Shown one piece after another: positions 27,283-36,055 of a stretch of 64,000 bases of DNA. The notes beneath the pieces are model-generated. The model was given only the letters and a program-made list of their open reading frames with translations, was not told the DNA's origin and did no database searches. Where the stretch lies: the NCBI GenBank assembly GCA_028714255.1, contig JAQTMR010000001.1, positions 186,001 to 250,000 on the forward strand, given 5' to 3'. The position numbers and the translations under genes are program-made. Numbering within the stretch: the stretch's first letter is position 1; every line of letters begins with the position of its first letter. This stretch comes from Phycisphaerae bacterium (lineage in GTDB: Bacteria; Planctomycetota; Phycisphaerae; Sedimentisphaerales; Anaerobacaceae).

Positions 27283-29070
27283 TTACACCTTTGCACAATC
27301 CGCCAAATTGTTGGATTTGTCGAGCACCTTTTGCAGTGCGGGCAGGAGGTAGATTCGGACAACGGTGTCCCAGCTCATATTTTTAGCCAGGGCATAGCCG
27401 GTCTTAATCATACTCTCTGCCTCGAATTCGTTTTTCGCCAGTCGCGAGCAGACCAGCATCGCAACCTTTTCGCTGATGCTGTGCTCTATATGAGTGCGCA
27501 CGGATTCGTCGATTTTGAGCAGGTCGGCAACGTTTGGCGAGGAATGGCCGTTCAAGCGGGTGTAATCTGCGATGACGAGGTTCCTGACGTCTTCTGCGCC
27601 TGTAATATCGAGTACGAAGCCGGCGCATCCGCAGACGCTGCTTACGACGCATATCCCGCCGAAGGTCAAAGGCTCAAGCTGGGCGATGCCGAACGGCTCA
27701 TAAATGCTCTGGCCGAACTCGACGTCGCTGCCTTTGCGGACATCCATAAACTCCATATCTTCGGGCATTCTCCTGCCGCAGCTGGGCCGGTCGAATCCGA
27801 ACTGGTTGATGAAGACGATTTTTATATTTTTGCTTTTTGCGTTGAAATGCTGAACGCCTGTATAGAAGGCGGCTTCCCCGCCGGACAGGTCCGGCATGCC
27901 TTCGCGATGTGCGACGGGCCAGTTATATTCGGATTCCATATTATAGATATCGCTGCCGCGTCTGCGTGAGACTTCGGTGGCGAGCAGGAACATCACGCCG
28001 GTCTTGTTCTGCGTTCTGAATTCCTGTTCTATCGTTTCGAGCACCTCTAAATCGCGCCAGAGGCCTTTGCTTTTCACCAGCCGGGTAACGTGCGTGAAAA
28101 TGTAATCTGGCTTATAGCCCAGGAGTGTTTCGCAATAGCGCTGCAGTTTTTCTTTGGAGCGCAATTTGTCGGCGAGAGTAATTTGATAAGCTGGTATGCC
28201 GTTATAGACAATATCGATATTCATTTTATCGAATTCAGGCGCCAAGAATCGCAGCTCGTCAACGACGTAATCGCCGACGGCGCATATAGCATCGCAGTGT
28301 TTGGATGCGTCCACGAGTACGTGCTTGAAGTAATGGCTCTGGTCGCCGAAGACATCCGCGATATGGAGGTTGTTTTCGCGTGCCTTTTTCATGGTATTGT
28401 AAAACATCGTGTCATGGCCGGGATTGCCTTCGACGATGCGGCGCATGGTTGCCACTTCGTGCGCGTAGAAAACGGTTTTGAAATCACACGTCGGTTCGAG
28501 CATGGCCGCCAGTGCTGTGGGCATTCCCATAAACTCGTGCGAGATTACGATTGTCGGGTCCTTAGCCGCTCCGATTGCCTTAAGAGCGGCGATTGCCGCC
28601 GGGGCAAGACGAACATACTGCTCGAATTCCCACAGGTTTTCATACATATTACTGCGGATTCCGAAGCGTTCGTACATTCTTCTTTTGAAATCGTTGACCA
28701 TATTTTTGTCGGCCTGCGTTACGTCGATGAGCAGCACTTCGGGCGAACTTTTTACGCCCGTGTGCTTGTCAATGAATGTTCGTCTGCCGTAAACGATGCC
28801 GACGTTATAATGACTTTCGATTTTTTGAAATGCCTCGAGGTATCCGGTTTTTACGAGTCCATCGACCGAGGAATAGAGCACTTCGCTATTTTCGCCGAGG
28901 CGACTGGATACGGGCCCTTCGGTTGAGAACAACGGGCCGACAAGAATTGACCTGCCGACCGATTCAAGATAGGAATTGCAGGTGAAGAAGCCCTGCAGGA
29001 CGGCGCCTATGCCGCCGATTTTGCCGACTATCTCGTGGGTAACGTGCACTACTGTCGTCTCATTAGCCAT
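27283..29070 (-). CDS. Glycogen-synthase-like glycosyltransferase (GT-B fold)
   Basis: The 595-residue protein has a glycogen/starch-synthase-type architecture. Near the N-terminus KIGGIGAVLQG resembles the K-x-G-G substrate loop, the first domain includes TVVHVTHEIVG and VISHEFMGMPTALAAML, and the C-terminal domain has THVTRLVKSKGLWRDLEVLE and the nucleotide-site block SIYEPFGIAQLEPLTFGGIC with the E-x7-E pair. It probably transfers glucose from a nucleotide sugar to a glucan or another acceptor, but the donor and acceptor cannot be set from sequence. An SD (GGAGAG) precedes the ATG. It stands alone between the REP unit and a zinc-ribbon gene; the window also encodes an alpha-glucan phosphorylase 16 kb away. 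Confidence 0.75.
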   Translation of the reverse strand: MANETTVVHVTHEIVGKIGGIGAVLQGFFTCNSYLESVGRSILVGPLFSTEGPVSSRLGENSEVLYSSVDGLVKTGYLEAFQKIESHYNVGIVYGRRTFIDKHTGVKSSPEVLLIDVTQADKNMVNDFKRRMYERFGIRSNMYENLWEFEQYVRLAPAAIAALKAIGAAKDPTIVISHEFMGMPTALAAMLEPTCDFKTVFYAHEVATMRRIVEGNPGHDTMFYNTMKKARENNLHIADVFGDQSHYFKHVLVDASKHCDAICAVGDYVVDELRFLAPEFDKMNIDIVYNGIPAYQITLADKLRSKEKLQRYCETLLGYKPDYIFTHVTRLVKSKGLWRDLEVLETIEQEFRTQNKTGVMFLLATEVSRRRGSDIYNMESEYNWPVAHREGMPDLSGGEAAFYTGVQHFNAKSKNIKIVFINQFGFDRPSCGRRMPEDMEFMDVRKGSDVEFGQSIYEPFGIAQLEPLTFGGICVVSSVCGCAGFVLDITGAEDVRNLVIADYTRLNGHSSPNVADLLKIDESVRTHIEHSISEKVAMLVCSRLAKNEFEAESMIKTGYALAKNMSWDTVVRIYLLPALQKVLDKSNNLADCAKV

Positions 29071-29265
29071 ATTAAATTTCTCTCCGTGTTGTAGCTGCAG
29101 TATTAATTTTTGTTAAACCGATTCTGTGTAAAATATAGGAAATAGATTCACTGCTGTCAAACTGGAGAAGTTCATCGGGACAGTAAATTTTATGGTCTGA
29201 AAAAAACGGGACGGATTCGCAGTTTAGGGACGTTTTTTTGAGACGCTGGAACCGCCGAGGCCGAT

Positions 29266-29772
29266 TTATTTAATTTTGGCTCTCAGGTCCCTTACCAGGC
29301 CTGCAAGTACATGCGGGGGGATATCAGCCAGTTCCGGCTCGGGTATTTCGCTAAGGGCCACGCCATCGAGAATTTTTAAGGCCCTTTGGCCGCAGTAGAT
29401 TATGGAAGGTTCAAGTCTCGCAGACTGCTCCAGGTCGGCTTCTGCCATCAGTCTTAAATAGTTGACTATGTTTCTCTTGAGCTCGTCATCACCTAACTGG
29501 TATACAGGGACGGCCCTTTCGGGCGAGTCTTCAAGTACCTCATCTTTTTCGCGCAATATTTCCTGTTCAATTCTGCGTGTTTCTGCGAGGAGTCTTTTTT
29601 GTTCTTCCAGCTCGGCTGAATCTACCGGCGCGAGTCTAAGTTCTTCTTCAGTATCGGCAGCGGGTACATATATTTTGCTGCCGCAGCCCGGGCACTTCCC
29701 CCATCTTCCACCGGCGTTGTCCGGGGCCTTTATCTCTTTATCACAATGCTCGCAACGGAAAGTTATAGCCAT
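29266..29772 (-). CDS. Zinc-ribbon protein with helical tail, unknown function
   Basis: The product has 168 residues from the ATG at 29772 (GGGAGG seven bases upstream). It begins with a zinc ribbon (FRCEHCDKEIKAPDNAGGRWG followed by KCPGCGSKIYVP), a type often found at the N-terminus of planctomycete and myxobacterial proteins of diverse function. After it comes a highly charged coiled coil (EEQKRLLAETRRIEQEILRE) and a helical C-terminus. No enzyme domain was seen. It lies 39 bases downstream of queF on the same strand and is probably co-transcribed with it. Confidence 0.7.
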   Translation of the reverse strand: MAITFRCEHCDKEIKAPDNAGGRWGKCPGCGSKIYVPAADTEEELRLAPVDSAELEEQKRLLAETRRIEQEILREKDEVLEDSPERAVPVYQLGDDELKRNIVNYLRLMAEADLEQSARLEPSIIYCGQRALKILDGVALSEIPEPELADIPPHVLAGLVRDLRAKIK

Positions 29773-29811
29773 TTTGTCGCCTCCCAATAATTTATTGCGA
29801 TTGTCTGTCAG

Positions 29812-30165
29812 CTATTTACTTTTTTTGTATTCTGCGGTTACCTCCGTGGTTATTCCGCCACGGGGAGTAAACCGCGAGGTAACTTTCATCTCGCGCGGCC
29901 TGCAGACGCCGGACAAATCATCCAATATGTCATTTGTCAGAGCTTCGTAAAAGATGCCCTTATTGCGGTAGCTTTGCAGGTAGAATTTGAGGCTCTTTAG
30001 CTCGATGCAAAGCTTGGCGGGGCAATACTCGATGAGAATCTCGCCGAAGTCGGGATGGCCAGTTCGAGGGCAGACACTGGTAAATTCGGGACATTTGATT
30101 GTTATCCAATAGCTGCGTTTGGGATTAGGGTTGTCGAATAATTCTATTTTCGGCTTTTTGCCCAT
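29812..30165 (-). CDS. queF: NADPH-dependent 7-cyano-7-deazaguanine reductase
   Basis: QueF reduces preQ0 to preQ1 in queuosine biosynthesis. From the ATG at 30165 (GCGAGGCACT upstream) the protein has 117 residues, the size of the short single-domain QueF type. The catalytic cysteine is in [16 protein letters not shown] and the family motif [14 protein letters not shown] follows. The tracked start at 30225 adds 20 unlikely residues. queC and queE lie on the other strand from 31009, with one secreted-protein gene between. Confidence 0.95.
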   Translation of the reverse strand: MGKKPKIELFDNPNPKRSYWITIKCPEFTSVCPRTGHPDFGEILIEYCPAKLCIELKSLKFYLQSYRNKGIFYEALTNDILDDLSGVCRPREMKVTSRFTPRGGITTEVTAEYKKSK

Positions 30166-30271
30166 AGTGCCTCGCTTATGCAAATCCTTTACTGTCAATA
30201 TAACCCCGATTTCAGTTGGAAACAAGCGAAATCAGACAATATGGGGGAAAATGAGAGTTTTCTAAAAAACG

Positions 30272-30300
30272 TTGTATTGGACAGGTATTTTGGGTATATT
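30272..30300 (+). promoter_or_regulatory. Predicted promoter for the malectin-like gene
   Basis: TTGTAT and TATATT are 17 bases apart in the queF/malectin divergent gap, about 90 bases before the start at 30393. Weak -35, prediction only. Confidence 0.35.
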
Positions 30301-30392
30301 AGCGGCCGAGGTCCTGGACGATGGGTCCGGGCAGGGTTAAACGGCACAAAGAGTTGTAGTGCACTTGTTATTTTATGAAAGGAAGAGGCACA

Positions 30393-30989
30393 ATGAGTAA
30401 AAGATGGTTTATCGCAGGTTGTATCATCGCGGAACTGGTTTTAGTATTTTCGGGCTGTGGGATACTGCATGCAGAGACAGCAGATGCCAACGCAGCGACG
30501 GCAGCTGCCCCATTCGTTCTTCGAGTAAATTGCGGCGCAGTTGAGCCTTACACTGATGCAGCGGGGAACGTATGGCAGCCTGACCAGCTTCTTGAAGAAG
30601 GCAACACATGGGGAGCTGAAGACGGTATGACCGTTGACCGCGGCGAGTTGAATATCGAAGGAAGTGACGTAGCGAAGGTTTATGAGACAGAACGCTATAT
30701 GGTTTCTTCATACAAATTCCAGGTGCCCAATGGTAAATATACTGTGCGGATGCACTTCGCAGAGACATACGCAGGGATAGGCGGCGAAGAAGAAAGAGTC
30801 TTCTCTGTAAGCATTAACGGGGAAACCGTTGCTAAAGACATCGACCCCTTTAAAGATGGCGGTGGCCTGGAAAAACCCGTAGTCAAGGAAGTCAAAGGCG
30901 TGGCAGTAGCCAATGGCGAACTGGTTATCGGCTTTGAAATGAATATTGAAAATCCTGAGATTAACGGCATTGAAATAATTGCTGAGTAA
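30393..30989 (+). CDS. Malectin-like carbohydrate-binding lipoprotein
   Basis: The 198-residue product (start at 30393 with GGAAGAGGCACA upstream) has an N-terminal hydrophobic segment ending in VFSGCGILHA, a likely lipoprotein or signal peptide site. The mature part is a single malectin-type beta-sandwich: FVLRVNCGAVEPYTDAAGNVW, VYETERY, KFQVPNGKYTVRMHFAETYAG, then VFSVSINGE and the terminal NPEINGIEIIAE. Malectin domains bind di- or polysaccharides. It is probably exposed in the periplasm or on the outer surface. It precedes queC by 19 bases, so it may be read into the queuosine genes, although no functional link is evident. Confidence 0.82.
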   Translation: MSKRWFIAGCIIAELVLVFSGCGILHAETADANAATAAAPFVLRVNCGAVEPYTDAAGNVWQPDQLLEEGNTWGAEDGMTVDRGELNIEGSDVAKVYETERYMVSSYKFQVPNGKYTVRMHFAETYAGIGGEEERVFSVSINGETVAKDIDPFKDGGGLEKPVVKEVKGVAVANGELVIGFEMNIENPEINGIEIIAE

Positions 30990-31008
30990 TTTCTGATAGG
31001 AAATAGCG

Positions 31009-31716
31009 GTGGCGGAAAAAAGGGCAGTTGTTCTACTAAGCGGCGGCCTTGATTCAGCTACGACTTTGGCCATAGCCCGCAGTGAAGGTTTCTGTTGCTA
31101 TGCCTTGACCTGCGGTTATGGCCAAAGGCACCGCATAGAAATCGAAGCTGCGAAAAGGATAGCTGATTATCTTGGAGTAATCGAGCATCGCCGCATCGAT
31201 ATCGACTTGGCGCAGTTCGGCGGTTCAGCGTTGACCGATTCGGCGATTGAAGTGCCAAAGGACAGAGCCGAGCTGGGCAAATTCGGCCAGATACCGCTGA
31301 CATATGTACCCGCCCGCAATACGATATTTTTGAGCTACGCACTTGCCTGGGCCGAAGTGCTCGGCGCGTTCGATATTTTCATAGGCGTAAACGCAACCGA
31401 TTACAGCGGGTATCCGGACTGCAGGGCGGAATTTATAAAGGCCTTCGAGAAAACAGCCAACCTTGCCACTGCCTCGGCGGTCGAGCATAAGGGCCAATAC
31501 CATATTCGCACGCCGATTATAGAGATGACAAAGGGACAGATTATTTCGACAGGTACAAAGCTCGGCGTCGATTATTCTCTGACGCACAGTTGTTACGACC
31601 CGGACAAGCAAGGCAGAAGCTGCGGGCGGTGCGACTCATGCAGATTAAGATTAAAAGGCTTTGCTGAAGCTGGTCTTAAAGACCCGATTGAATATCAAGT
31701 GACGAGTAACAAATGA
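31009..31716 (+). CDS. queC: 7-cyano-7-deazaguanine synthase
   Basis: QueC converts 7-carboxy-7-deazaguanine to preQ0 with ATP and ammonia. The 235-residue protein has the PP-loop [17 protein letters not shown] at the start, the [16 protein letters not shown] region, the conserved [18 protein letters not shown] and the C-terminal zinc site [20 protein letters not shown]. The start is GTG with TAGGA upstream. Its end overlaps the start of queE by four bases. Confidence 0.96.
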   Translation: MAEKRAVVLLSGGLDSATTLAIARSEGFCCYALTCGYGQRHRIEIEAAKRIADYLGVIEHRRIDIDLAQFGGSALTDSAIEVPKDRAELGKFGQIPLTYVPARNTIFLSYALAWAEVLGAFDIFIGVNATDYSGYPDCRAEFIKAFEKTANLATASAVEHKGQYHIRTPIIEMTKGQIISTGTKLGVDYSLTHSCYDPDKQGRSCGRCDSCRLRLKGFAEAGLKDPIEYQVTSNK

Positions 31717-32384
31717 AAGTGAGCGAAATTTTCTATTCGCTTCAGGGGGAAGGATTCCTAACAGGTGTTCCGAGCGTGTTTATTCGCCTGGCGGGATGTC
31801 CTTTACGCTGCCGATGGTGCGATACGAAATACGCGCAGGATAACAAGGCTGGGAGCGATTACAGCGTTGAAGAAATCGTGCAGAAAGTCGAGCAGCAGGA
31901 GAAAAGTAAATTCATCGTAATCACCGGCGGAGAACCTATGACAAATCCGGATTTGCCGGGGCTGGTGCAAAAATTAAAGGCATCCGGCAGGCATATAACG
32001 ATTGAAACAGCAGGAATTAAATTTGTGCCGGGGCTGGCCTGTGATTTGATGAGCATCAGCCCAAAATTGAGTAATTCCGTTCCGACAGAGGCAAAATTTT
32101 CAGATTCGATGCTGGAAATAACTGTTTTAAACAAGCTGATTGATAATTACAAATATCAATTGAAATTTGTAGTCGATTCACAAAACGACTTGCCGGAGAT
32201 ACAGCAGATAATAGAGAAAATAGGCGGCGTCGATACGGGAAAAGTAATGTTAATGCCGCAGGCAGCCACAAGGGATGAATTTTTAGCCAAATCGCCTATG
32301 GTTGAGGAAATGTGCAAGCATAGCGGATTTACATTTTCGTCACGTCTGCAGGTTCTGCTCTGGAACAACAAAAGAGGCACGTGA
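31713..32384 (+). CDS. queE: 7-carboxy-7-deazaguanine synthase (radical SAM)
   Basis: QueE makes the 7-deazapurine ring from 6-carboxytetrahydropterin with S-adenosylmethionine and a 4Fe-4S cluster. The 223 residues show [20 protein letters not shown], the cluster motif [14 protein letters not shown] (CxxxCxxC) and [13 protein letters not shown]. The ATG overlaps the queC stop (ATGA), so translation is coupled. No queD gene is in the window. The gene ends just before the tRNA-Leu promoter. Confidence 0.95.
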   Translation: MKVSEIFYSLQGEGFLTGVPSVFIRLAGCPLRCRWCDTKYAQDNKAGSDYSVEEIVQKVEQQEKSKFIVITGGEPMTNPDLPGLVQKLKASGRHITIETAGIKFVPGLACDLMSISPKLSNSVPTEAKFSDSMLEITVLNKLIDNYKYQLKFVVDSQNDLPEIQQIIEKIGGVDTGKVMLMPQAATRDEFLAKSPMVEEMCKHSGFTFSSRLQVLLWNNKRGT

Positions 32385-32393
32385 ACTTACCGA

Positions 32394-32422
32394 TTGACAG
32401 AAAATCATAAATAGTGAATAAT
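32394..32422 (+). promoter_or_regulatory. Predicted promoter of tRNA-Leu
   Basis: TTGACA and AATAAT are 17 bases apart and end 13 bases before the mature tRNA 5' end, the spacing expected for a stable RNA promoter. Confidence 0.6.
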
Positions 32423-32434
32423 AAACTTTGCTTC

Positions 32435-32517
32435 GCCCGGGTGGCGGAATTGGCAGACGCGCTAGCTTGAGGTGCTAGTGGGAATATCCCTTGCAGGTTC
32501 AAATCCTGTCCCGGGCA
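32435..32517 (+). tRNA. tRNA-Leu, anticodon GAG
   Basis: The gene is 83 bases, with the long variable arm of class II tRNAs. The acceptor stem pairs GCCCGGG with CCCGGGC and the discriminator is A. The anticodon arm is CTAGC-TTGAGGT-GCTAG, giving GAG at 32469-32471 for CUC and CUU codons. The T arm (GCAGGTTCAAATCCTGT region) is normal. The CCA end is not encoded. Confidence 0.97.
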
Positions 32518-32600
32518 ATCGGATTTGTCATTTTTATGATATTATTTTCTTGACTGTATCGGAGGAATAAGTATAGTACCACGATAAGATTTTTGCTTTT

Positions 32601-32656
32601 AAACCCCTGCTTTTTTCCTCTCTCCCCTCCCTCCGCAGAGCAGGGGTTTTTTTTAT
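32601..32656 (+). terminator. Terminator downstream of tRNA-Leu
   Basis: AAACCCCTGCT pairs with AGCAGGGGTTT around a pyrimidine-rich loop of about 27 bases, and is followed by T residues. The long loop is atypical but the stem and T-run are clear. Confidence 0.6.
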
Positions 32657-32976
32657 TGCTTAGGGCTCGACACGGCCCGGCGCCCAGGCATAGACGAGTT
32701 TTCGCTATTTGCCTTGGCTGCGGTCGTCTTTTCCCTCTTGATTCGTCTTCTCTTGAGAATATCATCCCGGACTTCCTGGATTGTATCTATATTTTTAGCC
32801 TTAGCCTTTTGGCCTTTGAAGGTATAAATCAAACTGCCTGTTACCAAAGCCACTATGAAGACCCATACAGAGAATCCGTAAGGACAGACAAGTCCGTAGT
32901 TTTCTATTGCGGTAAGACCGGCCAGGGCAATAGCCGCGATTCCACACCACATCGTAATAAGCTGCTTCTGGTTCAT
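32653..32976 (-). CDS. Small membrane protein, two helices, unknown function
   Basis: The 107-residue product has two hydrophobic helices (LITMWCGIAAIALAGLTAI and FSVWVFIVALVTGSLIYTF) and a basic, Lys/Arg/Ser-rich cytoplasmic tail (VRDDILKRRRIKREKTTAAK). AGGAG lies ten bases before the ATG. It starts 16 bases after the stop of the sigma-54 regulator and is thus the third gene of the kinase/regulator operon. It may be a membrane partner for the otherwise soluble kinase, but nothing in the sequence proves that. Confidence 0.7.
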   Translation of the reverse strand: MNQKQLITMWCGIAAIALAGLTAIENYGLVCPYGFSVWVFIVALVTGSLIYTFKGQKAKAKNIDTIQEVRDDILKRRRIKREKTTAAKANSENSSMPGRRAVSSPKQ

Positions 32977-32991
32977 AATCCAAATCTCCTA

Positions 32992-34371
32992 TCAAGTCAG
33001 GCCTAATCGCTCGGCCTCGGCGTCGAGTCCATATTGCTTCATTTTTTTGTATAAAGTTGTGCGGTTTATCTGTAATGCCTTGGCGGTTTCCTGCCTGTTC
33101 CAGTAGTTGGCTTCAAGGGCCTGACGAATGAGGTTTTTCTCCGGCTCAGCCAACGCATCTTTTAAGCTCATTGGTTTATACGCCTTTTGCCCCTGCTGGT
33201 GTTTGACAGAATCGGGCAAATCGAAAGGACCAATGAATTTATCTTTACTAAGCAGAACCGCACGTTCGATTGTGTTTTCGAGTTCGCGTATGTTGCCGGG
33301 CCAGGGATAACGCTCCAGATATTCCATCGCCTCATCGGTGATACCGAGCTTTTCTTTATTGTGCTGCGTACAATAGACCTGCAAAAAATACTTTGCCAGC
33401 AGCCTAATGTCCCCTACCCTATCGCACAGAGGCGGCAGTTCGATTGTTACCACATTTATCCGGTAATATAAATCTTCCCTGAACCTGCCCTGCTTAACTT
33501 CTTCTTTCAGGTCTCTGTTGGAAGCAAGCAATATCCGAGTGTCAACCGTTTCTGTTTTATTACTGCCGACCGCCTCAAACTGCCTTTCCTCGAGTACCCG
33601 CAGCAGTTTTGTCTGAAAGGCCGGTGAGGCGTTTCCGATTTCATCGAGGAAAATCGTGCCGGTATCGGCAGCCAGAAATTTGCCTTCTTTGTTGTTTACG
33701 GCGCCGGTGAACGCTCCTCTGACATGGCCGAACAATTCGCTTTCGAGCAGTGTTTCGGGCAATGCTCCGCAGCCGACCTCTATAAAGGGCTTGTCCTTTC
33801 GGCCCGAACGATGATGTATTGCCCTGGCGAGCATGCTTTTACCTGTACCCGAAGGCCCTGCCATTAGTATTGTCGTTTTGCTGTCGGCAACGGCATCTAC
33901 AAGCTCGAAAATTTTCGCCATTTTGTAATCGTGGCTGATTATATTTTCCAAACTGTATTTTTGTTCGAGCTGCAATCGCAAATTTTCGTTTTCGCTCATA
34001 AGCGATTGCTGTTTAATCGCCCTTTCCACCACCAGCCGGAGCTCATCATCGACTATCGGCTTGGTAAGATAATCGTAGGCTCCGCTTTTTATGGCTCTGA
34101 CGGCACTATCGATGCTGCCATAGCCTGTTATCGTAATTACCACTGTTTGCGGATAATTTTTCGCGACGATATCCAATAATTCGAAGCCGTCCCCATCCGG
34201 CAGATTAACATCCGTTATAACAAGACCATAATTTTGCTTCTCCAGCTCGGCAACCGCGGCCTTTACTGTTTCAGCGCCTTTGGTTTTGAATCCTTCGAGC
34301 GATAAAAATTCGCACAGCGAATCCAGTATGATTCTGTCATCGTCCACGATAAGAATATTTTTTGCTCTCAT
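32992..34371 (-). CDS. Sigma-54-dependent response regulator (NtrC family)
   Basis: This 459-residue transcription activator has a receiver domain with the phospho-acceptor Asp in [17 protein letters not shown] (about residue 54), a central AAA+ domain with Walker [17 protein letters not shown], the sigma-54 contact loop GAFTGA (in [15 protein letters not shown]) and ESELFGH, and a C-terminal Fis-type helix-turn-helix ([20 protein letters not shown]). It should activate sigma-54 promoters when phosphorylated by the kinase encoded 17 bases upstream. Its targets are unknown; no sigma-54 site was confirmed in the window. Confidence 0.95.
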   Translation of the reverse strand: MRAKNILIVDDDRIILDSLCEFLSLEGFKTKGAETVKAAVAELEKQNYGLVITDVNLPDGDGFELLDIVAKNYPQTVVITITGYGSIDSAVRAIKSGAYDYLTKPIVDDELRLVVERAIKQQSLMSENENLRLQLEQKYSLENIISHDYKMAKIFELVDAVADSKTTILMAGPSGTGKSMLARAIHHRSGRKDKPFIEVGCGALPETLLESELFGHVRGAFTGAVNNKEGKFLAADTGTIFLDEIGNASPAFQTKLLRVLEERQFEAVGSNKTETVDTRILLASNRDLKEEVKQGRFREDLYYRINVVTIELPPLCDRVGDIRLLAKYFLQVYCTQHNKEKLGITDEAMEYLERYPWPGNIRELENTIERAVLLSKDKFIGPFDLPDSVKHQQGQKAYKPMSLKDALAEPEKNLIRQALEANYWNRQETAKALQINRTTLYKKMKQYGLDAEAERLGLT

Positions 34372-34388
34372 AGTTTTCCTGTCAGCTT

Positions 34389-35147
34389 TTATGAAACGCC
34401 GGCTGTCATTGGCAAATATACGGTGAATATACTTCCGCCTCCGGGTGCGTTTTCAGCGGTCATCCGGCCGTTGTGTCTTTCAATTATGTCTTTGCATATC
34501 GCCAGTCCCAACCCTGTACCCTTGCCTCTGTCTTTCGTTGTGAAGAACGGCTCGAATATGACATTGGCATTTTCGGGAGCGAAGCCGACGCCCGTGTCAC
34601 GAAATTCGGCCACAACGGTATTATCCGCCTCAAGTCGCGTGGAGATGTGAAGCTGCCCGCCATCCGGCATCGCGTCCAAAGCGTTTTTTATGAGGTTGCA
34701 GAATACCTGAAATAAATTGCCGCTTCGGACTTCCGGTGTTTCCGGTGCGCAGCTCGATGATATCCGAACTTTCGAATTTTCCGCTTTTGCTTCCATTGTC
34801 TTTATGGCGTCCGCAATAATCTGCTCTACCCTGACATGTTCGAACGGCGCATAGGTACTGCGGGAGAATTCCAACAGCTCACTTACGATTTGAACCATTC
34901 TCATAAGTCCCTGCCGGCACTGCGTGAGGTATTCTTTGGCCTTTTCGAGATTTTCCTGCTCAACGATTCTCATCGCAAGATTGAGGTATCGCAATATCCC
35001 ATCCATAGGATTATTTAACTCGTGCGCCACTTTAGAAGTGAGCCTGCCGAGGGTAGCCAGTCTTTCAGTGTCCGCCAACCGCTTCTGGGCATTGGATTTT
35101 TTGATGATGTCTGCCTTTTCAGGTGGTATTTTTTCGCGGCCTGGCAT
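34389..35147 (-). CDS. Soluble sensor histidine kinase without sensor domain
   Basis: The 252-residue protein contains a HisKA dimerisation domain with the phospho-acceptor His in TSKVAHELNNPMDGILRYL and a complete HATPase domain (NLIKNALDAMPDGG, FRDTGVGFAPENA, GKGTGLGLAICKDII). The N-terminus is only about 30 charged residues, so there is no membrane segment, PAS or GAF domain. It is of the NtrB/ZraS catalytic type and clearly pairs with the NtrC-type regulator downstream. The signal must come through a partner protein or through the short N-terminus. Confidence 0.93.
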   Translation of the reverse strand: MPGREKIPPEKADIIKKSNAQKRLADTERLATLGRLTSKVAHELNNPMDGILRYLNLAMRIVEQENLEKAKEYLTQCRQGLMRMVQIVSELLEFSRSTYAPFEHVRVEQIIADAIKTMEAKAENSKVRISSSCAPETPEVRSGNLFQVFCNLIKNALDAMPDGGQLHISTRLEADNTVVAEFRDTGVGFAPENANVIFEPFFTTKDRGKGTGLGLAICKDIIERHNGRMTAENAPGGGSIFTVYLPMTAGVS

Positions 35148-35519
35148 AGTTCTACATTACCTCTTATGGATGTTGAAAAAAAACAACACGTCTGTTCTTT
35201 TTTCGGATTGAATGGAGTGCCTGTTTAGTAAAAAGCGTAACATTATACAGACTAAGCAACTAACCGGTTTTTTTCGGTCCTTGTGTTCAACTTAGACACC
35301 AAAAACGAACTTTCGGCGTTGTTATTTCACAACACTGCGGATGTCCCGCTGAGCGAATCTGTCATAAACAACAGTGGTGATGCCGTTTAACTTTATGGCT
35401 GGTAAGCAGTTGTAAAAGTAAAAATGGGCTATTTGCTCATCGCTGTTTTGGTATGTACTTTGCTCAACTATGCAAGTTAGTCGCAGAGAATAATCGAAAA
35501 CGGAGCAGAAAGGCAGGTG

Positions 35520-35843
35520 ATGGATAGCTCTGAAAAACGAAGGTTCAAGCGATTGCAAATAACGCTTGGTTTATCGTGCCGAAAAGTCGGCTCGACAGCA
35601 GATACGCTCTATAACGGCCGCACGATAAACGTAAGTCCGGGTGGTTTGTATTTCGAGACCACCGATGTTGCTTTTGAAAAAGGGAATCTCTTAAAGGTGG
35701 ATTTGACAATACCGCCTACGCCGGGCCTGCTTGAATTCGGCGGGAGGATTTCAGGTTTCGGCAAGGTCTTGAGAACCTGTTCGCATCACGGAAAGCATGG
35801 CGTTGCTCTCGAATTCTACCGGCCTCCAAAGCTCTGCACATAA
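35520..35843 (+). CDS. PilZ-domain protein
   Basis: The 107-residue protein is a single PilZ domain. The c-di-GMP motifs are present: RRFKRL (RxxxR-like) near the N-terminus and NVSPGGLYF (D/NxSxxG) further on. The ATG at 35520 follows AAAGGCAGGTG and is preferred to the GTG one codon earlier. It is likely a c-di-GMP receptor with unknown output. The ~370 bases between the kinase and this gene hold no convincing gene. Confidence 0.85.
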   Translation: MDSSEKRRFKRLQITLGLSCRKVGSTADTLYNGRTINVSPGGLYFETTDVAFEKGNLLKVDLTIPPTPGLLEFGGRISGFGKVLRTCSHHGKHGVALEFYRPPKLCT

Positions 35844-35927
35844 CGCTTGGTACAGCATTTTATCAGTCCTTCGACTATTCGCCGCTTAAAACTGCTCTTC
35901 TGGGTACGACAAGGAGTCATTTTTTTC

Positions 35928-35956
35928 TTGCATTTCTGTTCTTGATATGATATAAT
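35928..35956 (+). promoter_or_regulatory. Strong predicted sigma-70 promoter for the PEP-CTERM gene
   Basis: TTGCAT and a perfect TATAAT are separated by 17 bases, 100 bases upstream of the start at 36056; TATGATATAAT also gives an extended AT-rich -10. The remaining leader ends in AAGGGGAGG. Confidence 0.6.
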
Positions 35957-36055
35957 TGCATTTTATTTGGGGGTAGGGAAACTAATCGCGATTTCATTTC
36001 GTCTGTTCACCGTTCAGCGGAGTTTCTCTGCAAATTATTTAAGGGGAGGAAAAAA

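Noticed and set aside
27259-27969. 236-codon plus-strand frame
   Set aside because: Antisense to the same glycosyltransferase and starting inside a REP element.
28090-28926. 278-codon plus-strand frame
   Set aside because: Complete antisense overlap with the glycosyltransferase gene and no family resemblance.
30178-30378. 66-codon plus-strand frame between queF and the malectin gene
   Set aside because: It covers the queF start and the divergent promoter region, with no family resemblance.
35322-35558. 78-codon minus-strand frame upstream of the PilZ gene
   Set aside because: Overlaps the PilZ start, has unusual composition and no ribosome binding site or homologue-like motif.
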